A DNA stretch of 64,000 bases from Callosobruchus maculatus. Its lineage: Eukaryota; Arthropoda; Insecta; Coleoptera; Chrysomelidae. Numbering within the stretch: position 1 is the stretch's first letter; every line of letters starts with the position of its first letter. Made by a program: the position numbers and the translations under genes. This document shows positions 32,584 through 43,555 of the stretch, in pieces. The DNA lies in NCBI GenBank assembly GCA_951848785.1, contig CATOUR010000128.1:1-64000 (forward strand), given 5' to 3'. The notes beneath the pieces were generated by a model. The model did not search any database, was not told the origin of the DNA, and saw nothing but the letters and a program-made list of their open reading frames with translations.

Positions 32584-33330
32584 AGCTATTCGGCCACTGT
32601 CGCAGTACTACTCTAATGTACTGCGAGGACACTTAGAGGTGAAGATAAATTGGAAGTGCAAATTGTATTTCACCCCCCACCCCTCCCAAACTTGCTCTAT
32701 GTGATTTTTGTCTCCTGAAGTTGAAAAAAATTGAGAGCTTGAAGATTTCAGCGAGATTTAGAGCTCAAGAACGCTGTGATGGGTATATTAAGCAGACTAT
32801 CAAAAAACTTTCTATTAGAAGTTTATCATAAGTGTCTAAAACGATGTAAGTGTACTAAACAGAGTTGAAGTTTTTTGAATAAATATTTGCTAGTTCTATA
32901 GCACCATTCTTGTTATTTTATGATGCATCCGTCTGTTCTCTGTGAACTTACGAGTATGTCTACTCCTCCAGCCAGAAATATGGGATGTTCCAAAAGTATT
33001 GTATCAAATCCATTTCCATACACGGCAGTCCTACCGTAAGAATAGGCATATGATATTTAAAAGAGATGCAAGTGCACATATGTTTATATGTACGTCAGAA
33101 GCACGGGTTACCCTGGAGCCTTCTGGGGTTGCATAGAGCTCTTGCATAACTTGCTGGAGATAATAATTACTTATGTATGCATGTTGCTCTCATGACACAT
33201 ATACGACTGTCTTTCACTGTATGCTTTGAACATGGTAAAACTTTGTTGTTGTGAGAGGTGTTAACAATGAAGATGCCAAAAAGCACCTAATTGGAATTTT
33301 GAAAGGAAACTATTATTGATTTTTAAATAT
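32584..33330. other. Unassigned sequence
   Basis: About 750 bp without a recognised match. A 64-codon frame at 32942-33136 has no family resemblance. Confidence 0.4.
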
Positions 33331-33331
33331 A

Positions 33332-34365
33332 CAGGGTGTTAATTAAGTATGTTAACAAACTTTAACCACGAATAGTACTCCAAAAAATAGAAAGAAAATG
33401 AACATGGGTCCGGAAATGCTTCCTAAGGGAGCTACGCTCCTTTGCATGGGGCACCCTGAAGACGGTTTTCCCTCGATATTCTCGAAACCATTCATAACAA
33501 AATTACGAAATTAAGTACTATGGGTAAACCTTTGACGCTGAATCTGATTCTGAATTCAGAATTTCATAATTTTAATCAGAGGCATGTCATACGGGAAGAG
33601 TTAAGGGTGACAATAACCCCATTTTCTAAATGGTAATTTTTTTGATATTTTGATTTTAGAATATGGTATTTCAGAGATTTCTACGTACAAATGGTCTTCT
33701 GGTACATCTCGATAGGGCTAACCGTTTTCGAGAAAAATGCAAATTATTGAATCGATGCAAGCTATTGTAAATAAATAAATGTTCATCTATTTAATAAGTG
33801 TACTGTGAAAAACAATTGCAATAATTGATAAACAACTTGAGAACTTTTTATTAAGTTCTCAAGTTGTTTATCAATTATTGCAATTGTTTTTCACAGTACA
33901 CTTACTAAATAGATGAACATTTATTTATTTACAATAGCCTGCCTCGATTCAATCATTTGCATTTTTCTCGAAAACGGTTAGCGCTATCGAGATGTAGCGA
34001 AAGACCATTTTTACGTAGAAATCTCTGAAATACCATATTCTAAAATCAAAATGTCAAAAAATTACCATTTAGAAAATGGGGTTATTTTTACCCATAACTC
34101 CTCCCGTATGATACGCCTCTGATTAAAATTATGAAATTCTGAATTAAGAATCAGATTTAGCCTCAAAGGTTTACCCTTATTTCGTAATTTTGTTATGAAT
34201 GGTTTCGAGAATATCGAGAGAAAACCGTCTTCAGGGTGCCCCATGCAAAGGAGTGTAGCTCCCTTAGGAAGCATTTCCGGACCCATGTTCATATGACATT
34301 TTCTTTCTATCTTTCGGAGTACTATTCGCGGTTAAAGTTTGTTAACATACTTAATTAACACCCTG
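33332..34365. mobile_element. CAGGGTG palindrome family P4, copy 1
   Basis: 1,034 bp that fold back on themselves almost completely: the two ~510-bp arms meet at 33846-33860 with a loop of only about a dozen bases between CTTGAGAACTT and AAGTTCTCAAG. Ends CAGGGTGTTAATTAAG and inverse, both flanked by TA. The arms differ at scattered positions. The reading frame at 34062-34292 (-) also occurs, altered, in the other arm and is not a gene. Confidence 0.9.
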
Positions 34366-34367
34366 TA

Positions 34368-35915
34368 TACATATAATAACATCAGTATTCAATGCCAATA
34401 ACCTTGAAAATAATCGTTTCAGTTACATAGTTATTAACAATTTATTAAAAAATGATTAAATGTGCGAAAAAATCGCATGACTACGAACGCTTTAGGATTG
34501 GTAGTTGCGACGTCAAAATGTTAAAACAAGATTATTTCTGTGCTATTTCCACACGTCGAATCGTCATACCGTTTGACTCAGTTTGCTTTATGTAGACTGT
34601 GTGATATTTCAATAACCAATAGTTATTAAAATAACCTGTTGTATGTTTTTAAGCAAAAAAGTAAGATCCTTACTACATGCTTCTGAAAGGGATAATTTAA
34701 TATAAAGTGGAAATATAGGATTAAGCATGTCAGTAAATCATCGATTTTGTTTTTGGATTATCTCGTTGCACTGCTTGAAGCCATTATTTCGATTTTTTTC
34801 ATCTTGCGGAACATTTGAAAAATTTTGTCAGGAGCTATTTTTGTAGAATTCGTACAAAATGGCACCAAACAAGAACTATAACTTTTGACGTTCAACATTT
34901 TCAATATATACTTGAGTATTTAACAATGACAACAGAATTTAATAGATCAAAACATTGTACTCATTATCCCTTTATGAACTGCAATGATTGAAAACTAACA
35001 TTATGGCGTCACACGCGCTAGTTTTAGTTTGGAAGCTGTCGGCGTGTCTTCGGTGCTGGATTCAAAGATAAATTTTTATTTTGATGTAACTTTTGAATTA
35101 TTGTGAAAAAAAATTGTTATGCTGTATAACTTATAAAGGTATTATAACCATTTTTTTGTTAAAAACCGTATTCCTATTGATTTATTCGTTAATATTAATG
35201 TTTGTTAATGTTTATACTTTGCTGCATGTGGCTGAAACATTAGTTAACGGTTACCTCCTGACTTATGTGGTTTTATTGATGCGCGATTAAAGCGAGATAA
35301 GGATAAGTTTCAAAAATGACTTACGCTTTTCCAAGTTGTAGGGCGCTAACTTTTAATCCAGGGTACTGGAATAGCCAACAGCATATTGCCTCTACATATC
35401 TATTTGGAACAAACAGAAAGGGTGCATTTTTCATCCGGCCGGACTTTTATTTACAGTTCTCGGTGGCGCTACGCATTTTGACTGCTTTATGCATGTTTCG
35501 CATCAGCCAGGGCCTCCAGCGCGCTGTGCTGCTGACGTTAATTTAAAGCGGAATTTCGTGTCATCCGTTCAAAAAAGCCAGTTACACGCTGCTATTATGT
35601 GCGTCGCGGCCAAAGGAAAATACTCTTCCTCATCAAAGCCATAGCTCACAGGAAGCGAGCCAAATAAACATACTGGCATAAGCATTGCATTATGAAGGAG
35701 CTAAGGAAAGCGAAGTAGTTATGTTAAGACTCGTCTACACAAAATCAACAAAATATCAACATTTTTGTCATAACGTTTATGATTTCTCAAGTCGCATCGA
35801 ACTTTGTTCCTTCTTGTCACGTGTTTTGCCCGCCTAGAGGTAGACATCAAAGGAAATTGAGCAACAGTTTCATTCAAATGTTCGCATGAAAAGTGTAATG
35901 TTGCTTTGAATGCAT
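34368..35915. other. Unassigned sequence
   Basis: About 1.5 kb with no repeat partner in the window and no recognised domain. A 76-codon frame at 35316-35546 (+) lies in a slightly more GC-rich patch (35440-35690) but has no family resemblance. Confidence 0.4.
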
Positions 35916-35918
35916 ATT

Positions 35919-36655
35919 TTTTGTACGTTGGGGACAGCAACATGCCTCACAGACCAACGCAGATATCAAAACAATTGTCGAGTGGGATTAGTAAATAAAG
36001 TACAGTTTAACTCAGGCAACAACCCTGACAAAGAAGTCTCACGTTGGCTTGTCCTGTGGAAATAGAGGGTCACCCAATAGTAGAGTCACCTTCCGTCAAG
36101 CTTTTGGGGATCAGCATTAACAATAACATGTCCTGGCACTACCACGTCGTCAGTATTGCTAAAGCGGCATCACAGAAGCTCGGAGTTTTGTTCCGCTGTA
36201 GGAAGCTGTATACACCAGAGCAGCTACTGTTGCTCTACAAGGCGCAGATCCGACCATCGTTGTAGTATTGCTCCCATGTATGGGGATGCGCTCCGAAGCA
36301 CTCTCTAAAGTTGCTGGACACTATCCAGAAGAGAGCAATTAGGCTAATCGATACGCCTAATCTCACAATGGACCTCCTCAGCCTGGAACATCCAAGAAAG
36401 GTGGCCGACCTGTCCCTGTTTTACAGATTCTATCATGGAAGATGTTCAAGTGAGCTCTCCCAGATAATAACACCAAAAGCCGTCCGAACGAGGAACACTA
36501 GAGAGGCTCATCATTCCTTTTTTGGCGAACGTCGACGCTGTGGAATGAGCTGCACTGGCAATTTATTTCCCGACAGCTACGACCTACAGCGTTTCAAGTC
36601 TAACGTGCACCGACACGTATTTTCTTGCAGCGCCACAGGCATTCAACCTTTGCGG
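35919..36655 (+). pseudogene. LINE family 1 fragment (copy c)
   Basis: Begins just after the catalytic FADD position (GTACGTTGGGGACAGCAACA) and continues to the 3' end. Frames: 36044-36265 (VEIEGHPIVESPSVKLLGIS, MSWHYHVVSIAKAASQKLG, LYTPEQLLLLYKAQIRPSL, stop) and 36311-36703 (LDTIQKRAIRLIDTPNLT, LEHPRKVADLSLFYRFYHGR, ELSQIITPKAVRTRNTREA, then FKSNVHRHVFSCSATG). A stop and a frame change separate the two. The 3' terminus GCAGCGCCACAGG...GCGGGAGG is present. Confidence 0.85.
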
Positions 36656-36659
36656 GAGG

Positions 36660-37640
36660 TTTACCATATTTTTTTTTTGTTTCAGCTCGTTATCGATCAT
36701 TGAGCTCTTAGTTTATTGGATTGCTTTCGAGGTGGTAATATTTTAAGTCAATAATACAAATAAATTGAATTTAAAACACTATGCCCTAATTGAATATGTC
36801 ACATTGCAAATTGTGCCAAACCAAGAACTTTACACCGTTCTCTTGAAATATGTCAAAACATGTTTGCTTAGTTACTCCTCGACTGTTGTCAGATTAATGT
36901 TAATTATATAATTTAAATAAAATAATAATTACTATAATTTTATCTTAATAAGATTTTTTCATAATTAAAGGCTTTTTTATTGTTTTTTTTTATCAGAATT
37001 TGTTATGTCTATGCCTACGCATTTTGATGTTTTTTGTTATCTCTTTTTGTTTTGTGCCAGTATTTCGTGTTTCATGCCGGACATTTTACCGGATGTGACA
37101 GAAACTGACGAAATATCATGTTGACCTTCAAGCATTAAGGGATACTTAAGTATCGGCTATGATTACGACCTTATAAAAATGAAACTTTTATTTTTGTTGA
37201 TAACAATTGTCATATAATGTCATATTGTCAAATATAAGTTTTAATCATGTTTTAATCAATCAATCGGAGTATTAATACTGCAACCAATAGGAGCCTTTTC
37301 TACCAGTGTGCAGTATACTAACACCAACGTTTGTTACTAAAATGTTATATTTGAATTTTTTACTGTGTGTTCAATAGTAAAGAATCCGTGGTTCTCATAA
37401 TTAAAATCTACACATTCCTGGGATATTGAGACTACCGTTCGCGAAACGTGAACATCGACTATGACTTGAAGCGCGAAATGCATCCTTCTCAACAAGGCTG
37501 GCCTCGTTCAAAGGGCGCAAGAATTCCCTTGTAGCGTGGCTTTATCCGTGAAAATAGATTCTTTGAGCACAGCATGCTAGAAGGAGAGCGAAATACAGCA
37601 TCTCCCATTTTTATCTTGCTGCACAAAGCTCTAGGAGCAC
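36660..37640. other. Unassigned AT-rich sequence
   Basis: Nothing recognised apart from short wording shared with 23.3-23.5 kb (ATATCATGTTGACCTT, ACTTAAGTATCGGCTATG). Confidence 0.4.
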
Positions 37641-38790
37641 AATCAGATATATGTATAGGGTATCTACGTCGTCAGAAATATTGGAGTTTTATCAAAGATG
37701 TTGAGACGTATTTTATACAGGTTGGCTCATTTCTAGTGAGCAAGATAACAACCATTTCTAATTTATTGGCACCCTCAAACTATACATTATACGAGTTTTT
37801 GTTCTGATAGGATGCTAAATAACGATTCTGGATATTTAGGGTGAAATTGAAGATCTAAAAACTTTGAAGTTCGTTAGCTGACAGTGAAACTCAAAACAAC
37901 GACCGGATTTATAATTGGCGCCCTCAAACTATACACGAGTTTTTGTCCTGATAGGAAACCAAATAACGATTTTGGACATTTAGAGTGAATTTGAAGATCT
38001 GAGGGTCTGAAAATTTTTGATGTTCGTTACCTGACACTGAGACTTAAAACAACGACCGGATTTATAATTGGCGCCCTCAAACTATACACGATAAGAGTTT
38101 TTGTCCTGATAGGAAGCCAGCAGGTAACGATTTTGGAGGGTCTGAAGATTTTTTATGTTCGTTAGCTGACACTGAAACTCAAAACAACCGCCGGATTTAT
38201 AATTGGCGCCCTCAAACTATCCATGACACGAGTTTTCGTTCTGATAGAACACCAGATAACGATTTTTAGGCATTTAGGGTCTGAAAATTTTTGATGTTCG
38301 TTACCTGACACTGAAAATCAAAACCACGACCGGATTTATAAATATCGCTCTCAAACTATACATGACACGAGTTTTTGTCCTAAAAGGACGCCAGATAACG
38401 GTTTTAGGCATTTAGGGTGAACATTAAAGATCTGAGTGTCAGAACATTTTTGAAGTTCGTTACATGACATTGAAATTCAAAACAACGGCTGGATTTGTAA
38501 TTGGAGCCCTCAAACTATACAGGACACGAGTTTTTGTCCTGATAGGACCCCAAATAATGATTTTAGATATTTAGGGTAAACTTGTAGATCTGCGGGCCTG
38601 AAAATTTTTGAAGTTCGTTACCTGAGACTGAAACTCAAAACAACGGCTGGATTTGTAATTGGCGCCCTCAAACTATACATGACACGAGTTTTTGTCCTGA
38701 TAGGACGTCAGATAACGATTTTAGATATTTAGGGTGAACATTTTTCTTGTTCGTTATCTGACATTGAAACTTTGTATCTTGTTGGGTAAA
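37640..38790 (+). repeat. Satellite B, about 150-bp monomer, seven units
   Basis: The landmark CCCTCAAACTATAC (or variant) occurs at 37772, 37921, 38074, 38209, about 38347, 38507 and 38665; spacing 135-160 bp. Monomers carry ACTGAAACTCAAAACAACG, GGATTTATAATTGGCGCC, GAGTTTTTGTCCTGATAGGA and GATCTGAGGGTCTGAAAATT. The units are more diverged and less even in length than in satellite A. Confidence 0.9.
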
Positions 38791-38811
38791 ACTCTTAAAT
38801 CTAAGGGTAAA

Positions 38812-38912
38812 GCACCAACTTTAACTTTCAAAATAAGTAATCATTAAAGGTGCATATCCAGATAATATAGCGTTTTGCTATATGTAGCGTTTGAGTGGCA
38901 TAATTCCAACAG
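38812..38912 (+). repeat. About 100-bp repeat flanking an RTE copy (left copy)
   Basis: GGGTAAAGCACCAACTTTAA to TTTGAGTGGCATAATTCC. The same sequence resumes at 39500-39573 and, after palindrome P1, at 41422-41458. It supplies the empty site for P1. Confidence 0.75.
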
Positions 38913-38929
38913 TTCGACAATTCAGGTAG

Positions 38930-39464
38930 CTGTGAAAATGAAATTCGACAGGCATGTGTGGATATGACAAAGTTCACTAAAATATGGCGTGACCATAACA
39001 TCACTAAACTACCAAAACGTCGCTGGTTCAGTCTCTTGTGTTATCCATATTTTTGTATGCCTGAGAAACCTAGACTGTTGAAAAGGCAGATCGAGCTCGC
39101 ATAGATGCTGAGAGTCCCTTATACCGTCCATCGAACTAACGTTTCCATACTGGATAATCTCGGTAATCCAAAGAGACTATCCTCCATTGTTTCGACGAGA
39201 ATATTCACTGAAGCGATAGTATGGAGAAACTTGTAGTTCAGGATGGACAGTGCCGTGGTCGTTCCCCTACACGCTGGGTGGATACGACGAAACAGTTGCT
39301 GGATATGAGTATGAGGAGCGCCACTTAACTGACAGTAAATCGCGAATGATGGCGAGCTATACTTCTCAAAGCTATTGACAATATTCGTGTCGGCAATACT
39401 CTAGCTCCGACTTAATGCATTTTACGAGTTCACAACATGTCTGTTAAGACATTATGACTATGAT

Positions 39465-39498
<34 letters not shown>
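38930..39498 (+). pseudogene. RTE-like LINE 3' end (copy 2)
   Basis: Plus strand, same family as 18055-18985: MTKFTKIWRDHNITKLPK, then in shifted frames the RIDAL and WRRML region, TVHRTNVSILDNLGNPKR, HSDSMEKLVVQ and TRWVDTTKQLLDM. It ends with TCGGCAATACTCTAGCTCCG, CATTTTACGAGTT and (GAT)n. Many stops. Severely 5'-truncated. Confidence 0.8.
39464..39498 (+). repeat. (GAT)n tail of the RTE copy
   Basis: About ten tandem ATG/GAT units end the element, equivalent to the shorter tails at 18062 (inverted) and 20363. Confidence 0.85.
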
Positions 39499-39499
<1 letters not shown>

Positions 39500-39575
39500 G
39501 GGTAAAACACCAACTTTAACTTTTGAAATAGGTAAGTAATAATTTATTAAAGGTGCATATTCAGATATCGCTGTA

Positions 39576-41421
39576 CAGGGTGAGTTTTTAGTACCGGCTC
39601 GGTCGATAACTCCACTATCGGAGAAGATAGCGAAAAAAGTTGTATATAAAAGTTGTAGCCACAGATATGCTCCTTGCTCAGAAAATATTTTGATTTATAC
39701 AGGGTGATCCATATTTACGTGGTGATGCAAACATGCATTTTTTTAAATGAGACACCCTATATATTATTCCATATTCAAATTCTACTAATGATTTCCGGTC
39801 TTCCGATATAGGGTATTGTTACATTATACAGGGTATTACAAAAGTTATGACCATTTTTATCTCCAAATCACTGTCAAATGAACGTACTGTATATCAAAAA
39901 CTGATGAATCAAAAATCATACTTTTTATACAGGTGGATAAAAAGTATCATGCAGTAAAATCGACTATAATGAAAGCCCGCGGCGCATATTCGTATACAGG
40001 GTGATGAAGAATGCAAAATCCAGATTTTCTCTTTTCTTCAAATGTAACCCCCAATATTTTATTATACCAAAGAATTGATTTTAATATGCTCTTTCATCTT
40101 TGTGTAGCACTTGTTGTACGTACGTCCATCAGTTTCCGAGAAATTACAATTTTTCGGAAAATTTAAAATATAGCTTCTATTTGTGTACTGAGATTTATTT
40201 ATTTTGAGAAATTACTATCAAGTTTGTTTTTTGTTTAATGAACAACTAAATTATAAGGTCATGATAGTATTTGATGAAGTCAAAACCCTGAATCATCGAG
40301 ATAATAAATTCAAGTTTGCTGAGGGAACAATTTTGTAGGCGTGATGCATAATTATCAAGCAGATTTATCAGGTATGCTTTGAAAATTGACGGTTTTCATA
40401 ACCTGCTCAATAATTCCGTACTGTGTGAAAAAAGAGCTTTAAAAATTAATTTTTCCGTTAAGGGTATTCAGGACAATCTTTAAGAAATTACCTACCTGCC
40501 TCTAGAATATATCAACTATGAACAGCAATATCCAGAACGAAGGCACTCTAAAACTAATGCGTTTGAAAGAATGAAGAATCGTTTTATTTGGAGCGTGTCG
40601 TTTAATATTTCATAGTCTACCTGATAGATCCGCTTGATAATTATGCATGACGTCTATAAAATTGCTTCCTCAGCACACTTGACCTGTATTATCTCGTTAA
40701 TCCAGTGTTTTGACTTGATCAAGTACCAGTGTGGCCTTATATTTTAGTTGTTTGTTAAGCAAAAATAAAATTTGATAGCATTTTCTCAAAATAAATGAGT
40801 TTTAGTTTAAACAAATAGAAGGTATATTTGAAATTTGTAGAAAAATCGAAGTATCTCAGAATCTAATGAATTGAGCCATAATAAGTGCTATACAAAGATG
40901 AAAGAGCATATTAAAGGCAATTCTTTGGTGTAATAAAATATCGGGGGTTACTTTTAAAAAAAGAGAGAAAATCTAGGTTTTGCATTCTACATTATCCTGT
41001 ATACGAGTATGTGTCGCGGGCTTCTTTTGTAACTGATTTTAAAATTAGATGATATTTTTCATCCAGCCATGTAAAAAAATGATTGTTGATTCATCACTTT
41101 TTGATATACAGTACGTTCATTTGACAGCGATTTGGAGATAAAAATGGTCATAACTTTTGAAATACCCTGTATAATGTAACAATAGCCTATATTGAAAGAA
41201 CGAAAATCATTAGTAAAATTTGAATATAGAGTAATATATAGGATGTCTCATTCAAAAAAATGCGTGTTTGCATCACCACCTAGTTATGGATCACCCTGTA
41301 TAAATCTAAATATTTTCTGAGCAACGAACATATCTGTGGCTATAACTCTTATTTAAAACTTTTTCGATATCTTCTATAGTAGTGGTGTTATCGACAGAGC
41401 CGATACTAAAAACTCACCCTG
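39576..41421. mobile_element. CAGGGTG palindrome family P1, copy 1
   Basis: 1,846 bp. The left arm (39576 to about 40385) and right arm (about 40612-41421) are inverted copies; the central ~225 bp is not palindromic and gives the element a direction. Ends CAGGGTGAGTTTTTAGTACC and inverse, flanked by TA. No transposase is seen. Within each arm the end-like motif TACAGGGT recurs at 39695, 39842 and 40001. Confidence 0.9.
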
Positions 41422-41423
41422 TA

Positions 41424-42055
41424 TGTAGAGTGTTTGAGTGGCATAGTTCCATAGTTAACAAAAGGAATGTTGTTTTGCTTTGAACGATCGGACTATAAAA
41501 AAAAGTGGGAACAATACGTGTGTTCACACATGCTGCTCGTGAAATTTTTGACAGGTACGCGGATCTCATCGCTCGCATCAACTGGACCGGAGGCCCATAC
41601 ACACATACGCGCGGCATCAACTACGCCAAATGAAATCTCATTGTGCTCTGATTTCAATTTAGATTCACCTACTTTATCACAGTCTGACAGTTTGAAGTAG
41701 AATAATATATCAAGCGCTGTCAGTCGCAGGGATTAACACGTTTAAAGGAGAGCGCTCGACGGGCGGGATTGCTTATTAATAACGGGGTCGGGAATAACGT
41801 GGCCAATTCCTAAAACCACCTACCGCCGCTACCGCTACAGCCGCTGCCTCTAGTAATGTAATTGACGATGTGTCCGAATCAGCGCGCTGTGAAATTAACC
41901 TGAGAGATTACTACAGACACCAGGGATTGCTGCTGTTTCTATAAATGGACGATAACTGGGCGCGGGGAATGACTGAGCGCAGTGGAAAGTAACAGCATAC
42001 ATATTCCAATCATTTTTCATGGGCATGTTCCACTTCAGACAAAAGAATATCCGGT
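41424..42055. other. Unassigned sequence
   Basis: Holds a short continuation of the flanking repeat up to about 41458, then sequence with no recognised match. A GC-richer patch at 41735-41960 (CTACCGCCGCTACCGCTACA) has no coding signature that I can name. Confidence 0.4.
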
Positions 42056-43102
42056 TCATATTGAAAATCCAATGTACTTCAATTGTTTCATCCCAGAACT
42101 ATCAGCCTGTGCTGCAGCCAAAGCGTCTTCCAGGTCCTTTTTCAGTCGAACGTTCTCATCTTCCAAATTCGCCAGTTGCTCTTTCATCTTATTGTCAACG
42201 TCTCTTGCTTTATACAAGTCTTCCATGACCTTTCTCACACTATCAAGCGCATCTGACATATTTGATTTCATTTTCTTGATTTCTGCTTTCACTCAACCTT
42301 GACTCGTCTTCCTTGACCCCGATCTTTTTGGCTTGCACAATCGCGTGGTCCAGGTGTTTCTTTAAGGATGCGTTCTCCGCCTCCAGCTGGGTGATCTTCA
42401 GTTTCAGCATTGCAATTTCGTCCTCAACTTGGTCACACCTATCCTCCGCTTTCTTCAGCTGATCCAAAGCCTTCAATCTCTTGATTTCATTTTTCAAAGC
42501 AGAAACTTCTCTGCCGTGTTTTTCGTTGAGCTTTCTCAAGGCTGCCTCGTGTTGGTCATTCTTCTTCAACAGATTCTTTTTGTCCCTTTCAAACTTGCTC
42601 TTAATACCCATACATTCTCGTTTCTGAGAGTCAAGCAACTTCTTTAGCCTATCCTGGTCTGCTGCAAGTTCCCTCATGGCTACTCTGTGTTGTCCTTGAA
42701 GCTTAGCGATAGTTTCCTTGTTCTTCTTCAGCAAATTCTTCGTGTCTCTGTCAAACCGCTCCTTCATTGAGTTTATCGTGCCTTGCATAGAATTCATTTT
42801 GCTTGCATATTCATCTGCTGCTTTTTCTACATCCACTTGCATCTTATCGACCTGTATCCGGCAGCCTACTCTAAGGTGCCCCTTCTGCCCACATCTCGAG
42901 CACGTAAACTTCTCAGCTCCTTCGCGATTTCTGTGAACTGGGTTTCTTTGGAAGGTACCACCACTTCTTCTTGGAACGAACGATGTGGCCCTGACTTCCG
43001 CTTCATCATATTAATCTACAGAGCGCACCCTTCGTGTCATTCGCGTGGCTTTTGTGGCAGCTTCAATTTCTAGAGCCTTGACCAAAGCGTCTTGTAAGGT
43101 CC
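42056..43102 (-). pseudogene. Gag-like CCHC zinc knuckle joined to a long coiled coil
   Basis: Read on the minus strand from 43102: LQDALVKALEIEAATKATR, a TAA at 43013-43011, then in the same frame YDEAEVRATSFVPRRSGGTF, VHRNREGAEKFT, and at 42902-42861 CSRCGQKGHLRVGC, a perfect C-x2-C-x4-H-x4-C knuckle as in retroelement Gag proteins. Without interruption follow about 200 residues of heptad-rich, highly charged coiled coil (to 42243), containing two ~54-residue repeats starting MKERFDRDTKNLLKKN and IKSKFERDKKNLLKKN. Near 42295 the frame shifts and the coiled coil continues (MKAEIKKMKSNMSDALDS, LANLEDENVRLKKDLEDA) to a stop at 42056. In ordinary Gag the knuckle is C-terminal; here it precedes the coiled coil. 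One stop plus one frameshift suggest a fairly recent loss of function. It might be a retroelement ORF1/Gag or a host-retroelement fusion; the class is open. Confidence 0.6.
42861..42902 (-). other. CCHC zinc-knuckle motif
   Basis: Encodes the 14-residue C-x2-C-x4-H-x4-C motif described for the parent pseudogene; all four metal ligands are intact. Such knuckles bind single-stranded nucleic acid. Confidence 0.85.
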
Positions 43103-43109
43103 ATCAATG

Positions 43110-43541
43110 ATTCTTCTGTGAACCAAATGATTGGAATCATCTCCCTCTTGCGAAGTAAGCAAGCACCTTTCATTCCATGGAATCCTGACCGACTGAGGAG
43201 TCGTAGTTCAGTAAGAAAGAGAGCTGTCGTGCAAATAGCGGTGGGAGATTCACACTCATCCAACTGCCGACTAGATGTCTCTGGATGACTGAAATACTTG
43301 GTTCGCAGAGAGATACGGGGGAGTGGTGGGTGTCGATGGAGTCGACACCATGTCGTTGGCGCTGTATATCGGCTGTGGTACGGGGCACCGTAGCATAGTT
43401 GGTAACGCGCTGGCCTAGAATGCCGGAGACGCTGGTTCAAATCCAGCCGGTGCCCTTCATTTTTCCGATTTTTCTGTGAGCCAAATGATTGGAATCATCT
43501 CCCTCTTGCGGAGCAAGCAAGCACCTTTCATTCCATCCTTA
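43110..43541 (+). mobile_element. tRNA-bearing SINE-like unit, tandem partial dimer
   Basis: The tail TGTGAACCAAATGATTGGAA to CACCTTTCATTCCAT occurs at 43116-43175 and again at 43479-43539, a period of about 364 bp. Between them lies a full unit like the one at 29021-29306 (GAGAGCTGTCGTGCAAATAG leader, tRNA-like module, tail). The first unit is cut off at the junction with the Gag-like pseudogene near 43103. Confidence 0.75.
43384..43455 (+). tRNA. tRNA-like module (anticodon-position AGA), probably pseudo
   Basis: All four stems form: acceptor GGCACCG/CGGTGCC (seven perfect pairs), D-stem GC-T/A-GC with one mismatch, anticodon stem CTGGC/GCCGG, T-stem GCTGG/CCAGC with loop TTCAAAT. Anticodon position AGA implies serine, but the variable loop is only four to five bases. 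The better fold than the 29.1-kb copy suggests it is closer to the ancestral state. A working tRNA gene cannot be excluded. Confidence 0.6.
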
Positions 43542-43555
43542 GATGTGTATTGTTT

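Noticed and set aside
33332..34365. Bidirectional genes in the palindromes
   Set aside because: Frames in one arm are mirrored in the other arm because of the inverted repeat and are broken by stops in related copies.
42429..43073. Plus-strand frames opposite the coiled-coil pseudogene
   Set aside because: They are antisense shadows: the minus strand has the zinc knuckle and heptad pattern, and the plus-strand translations have no domain.
43384..43455. Functional serine tRNA gene
   Set aside because: The cloverleaf is good, but a serine tRNA needs a long variable arm, and the sequence is part of a repeated mobile unit. Kept as a tRNA-like module.
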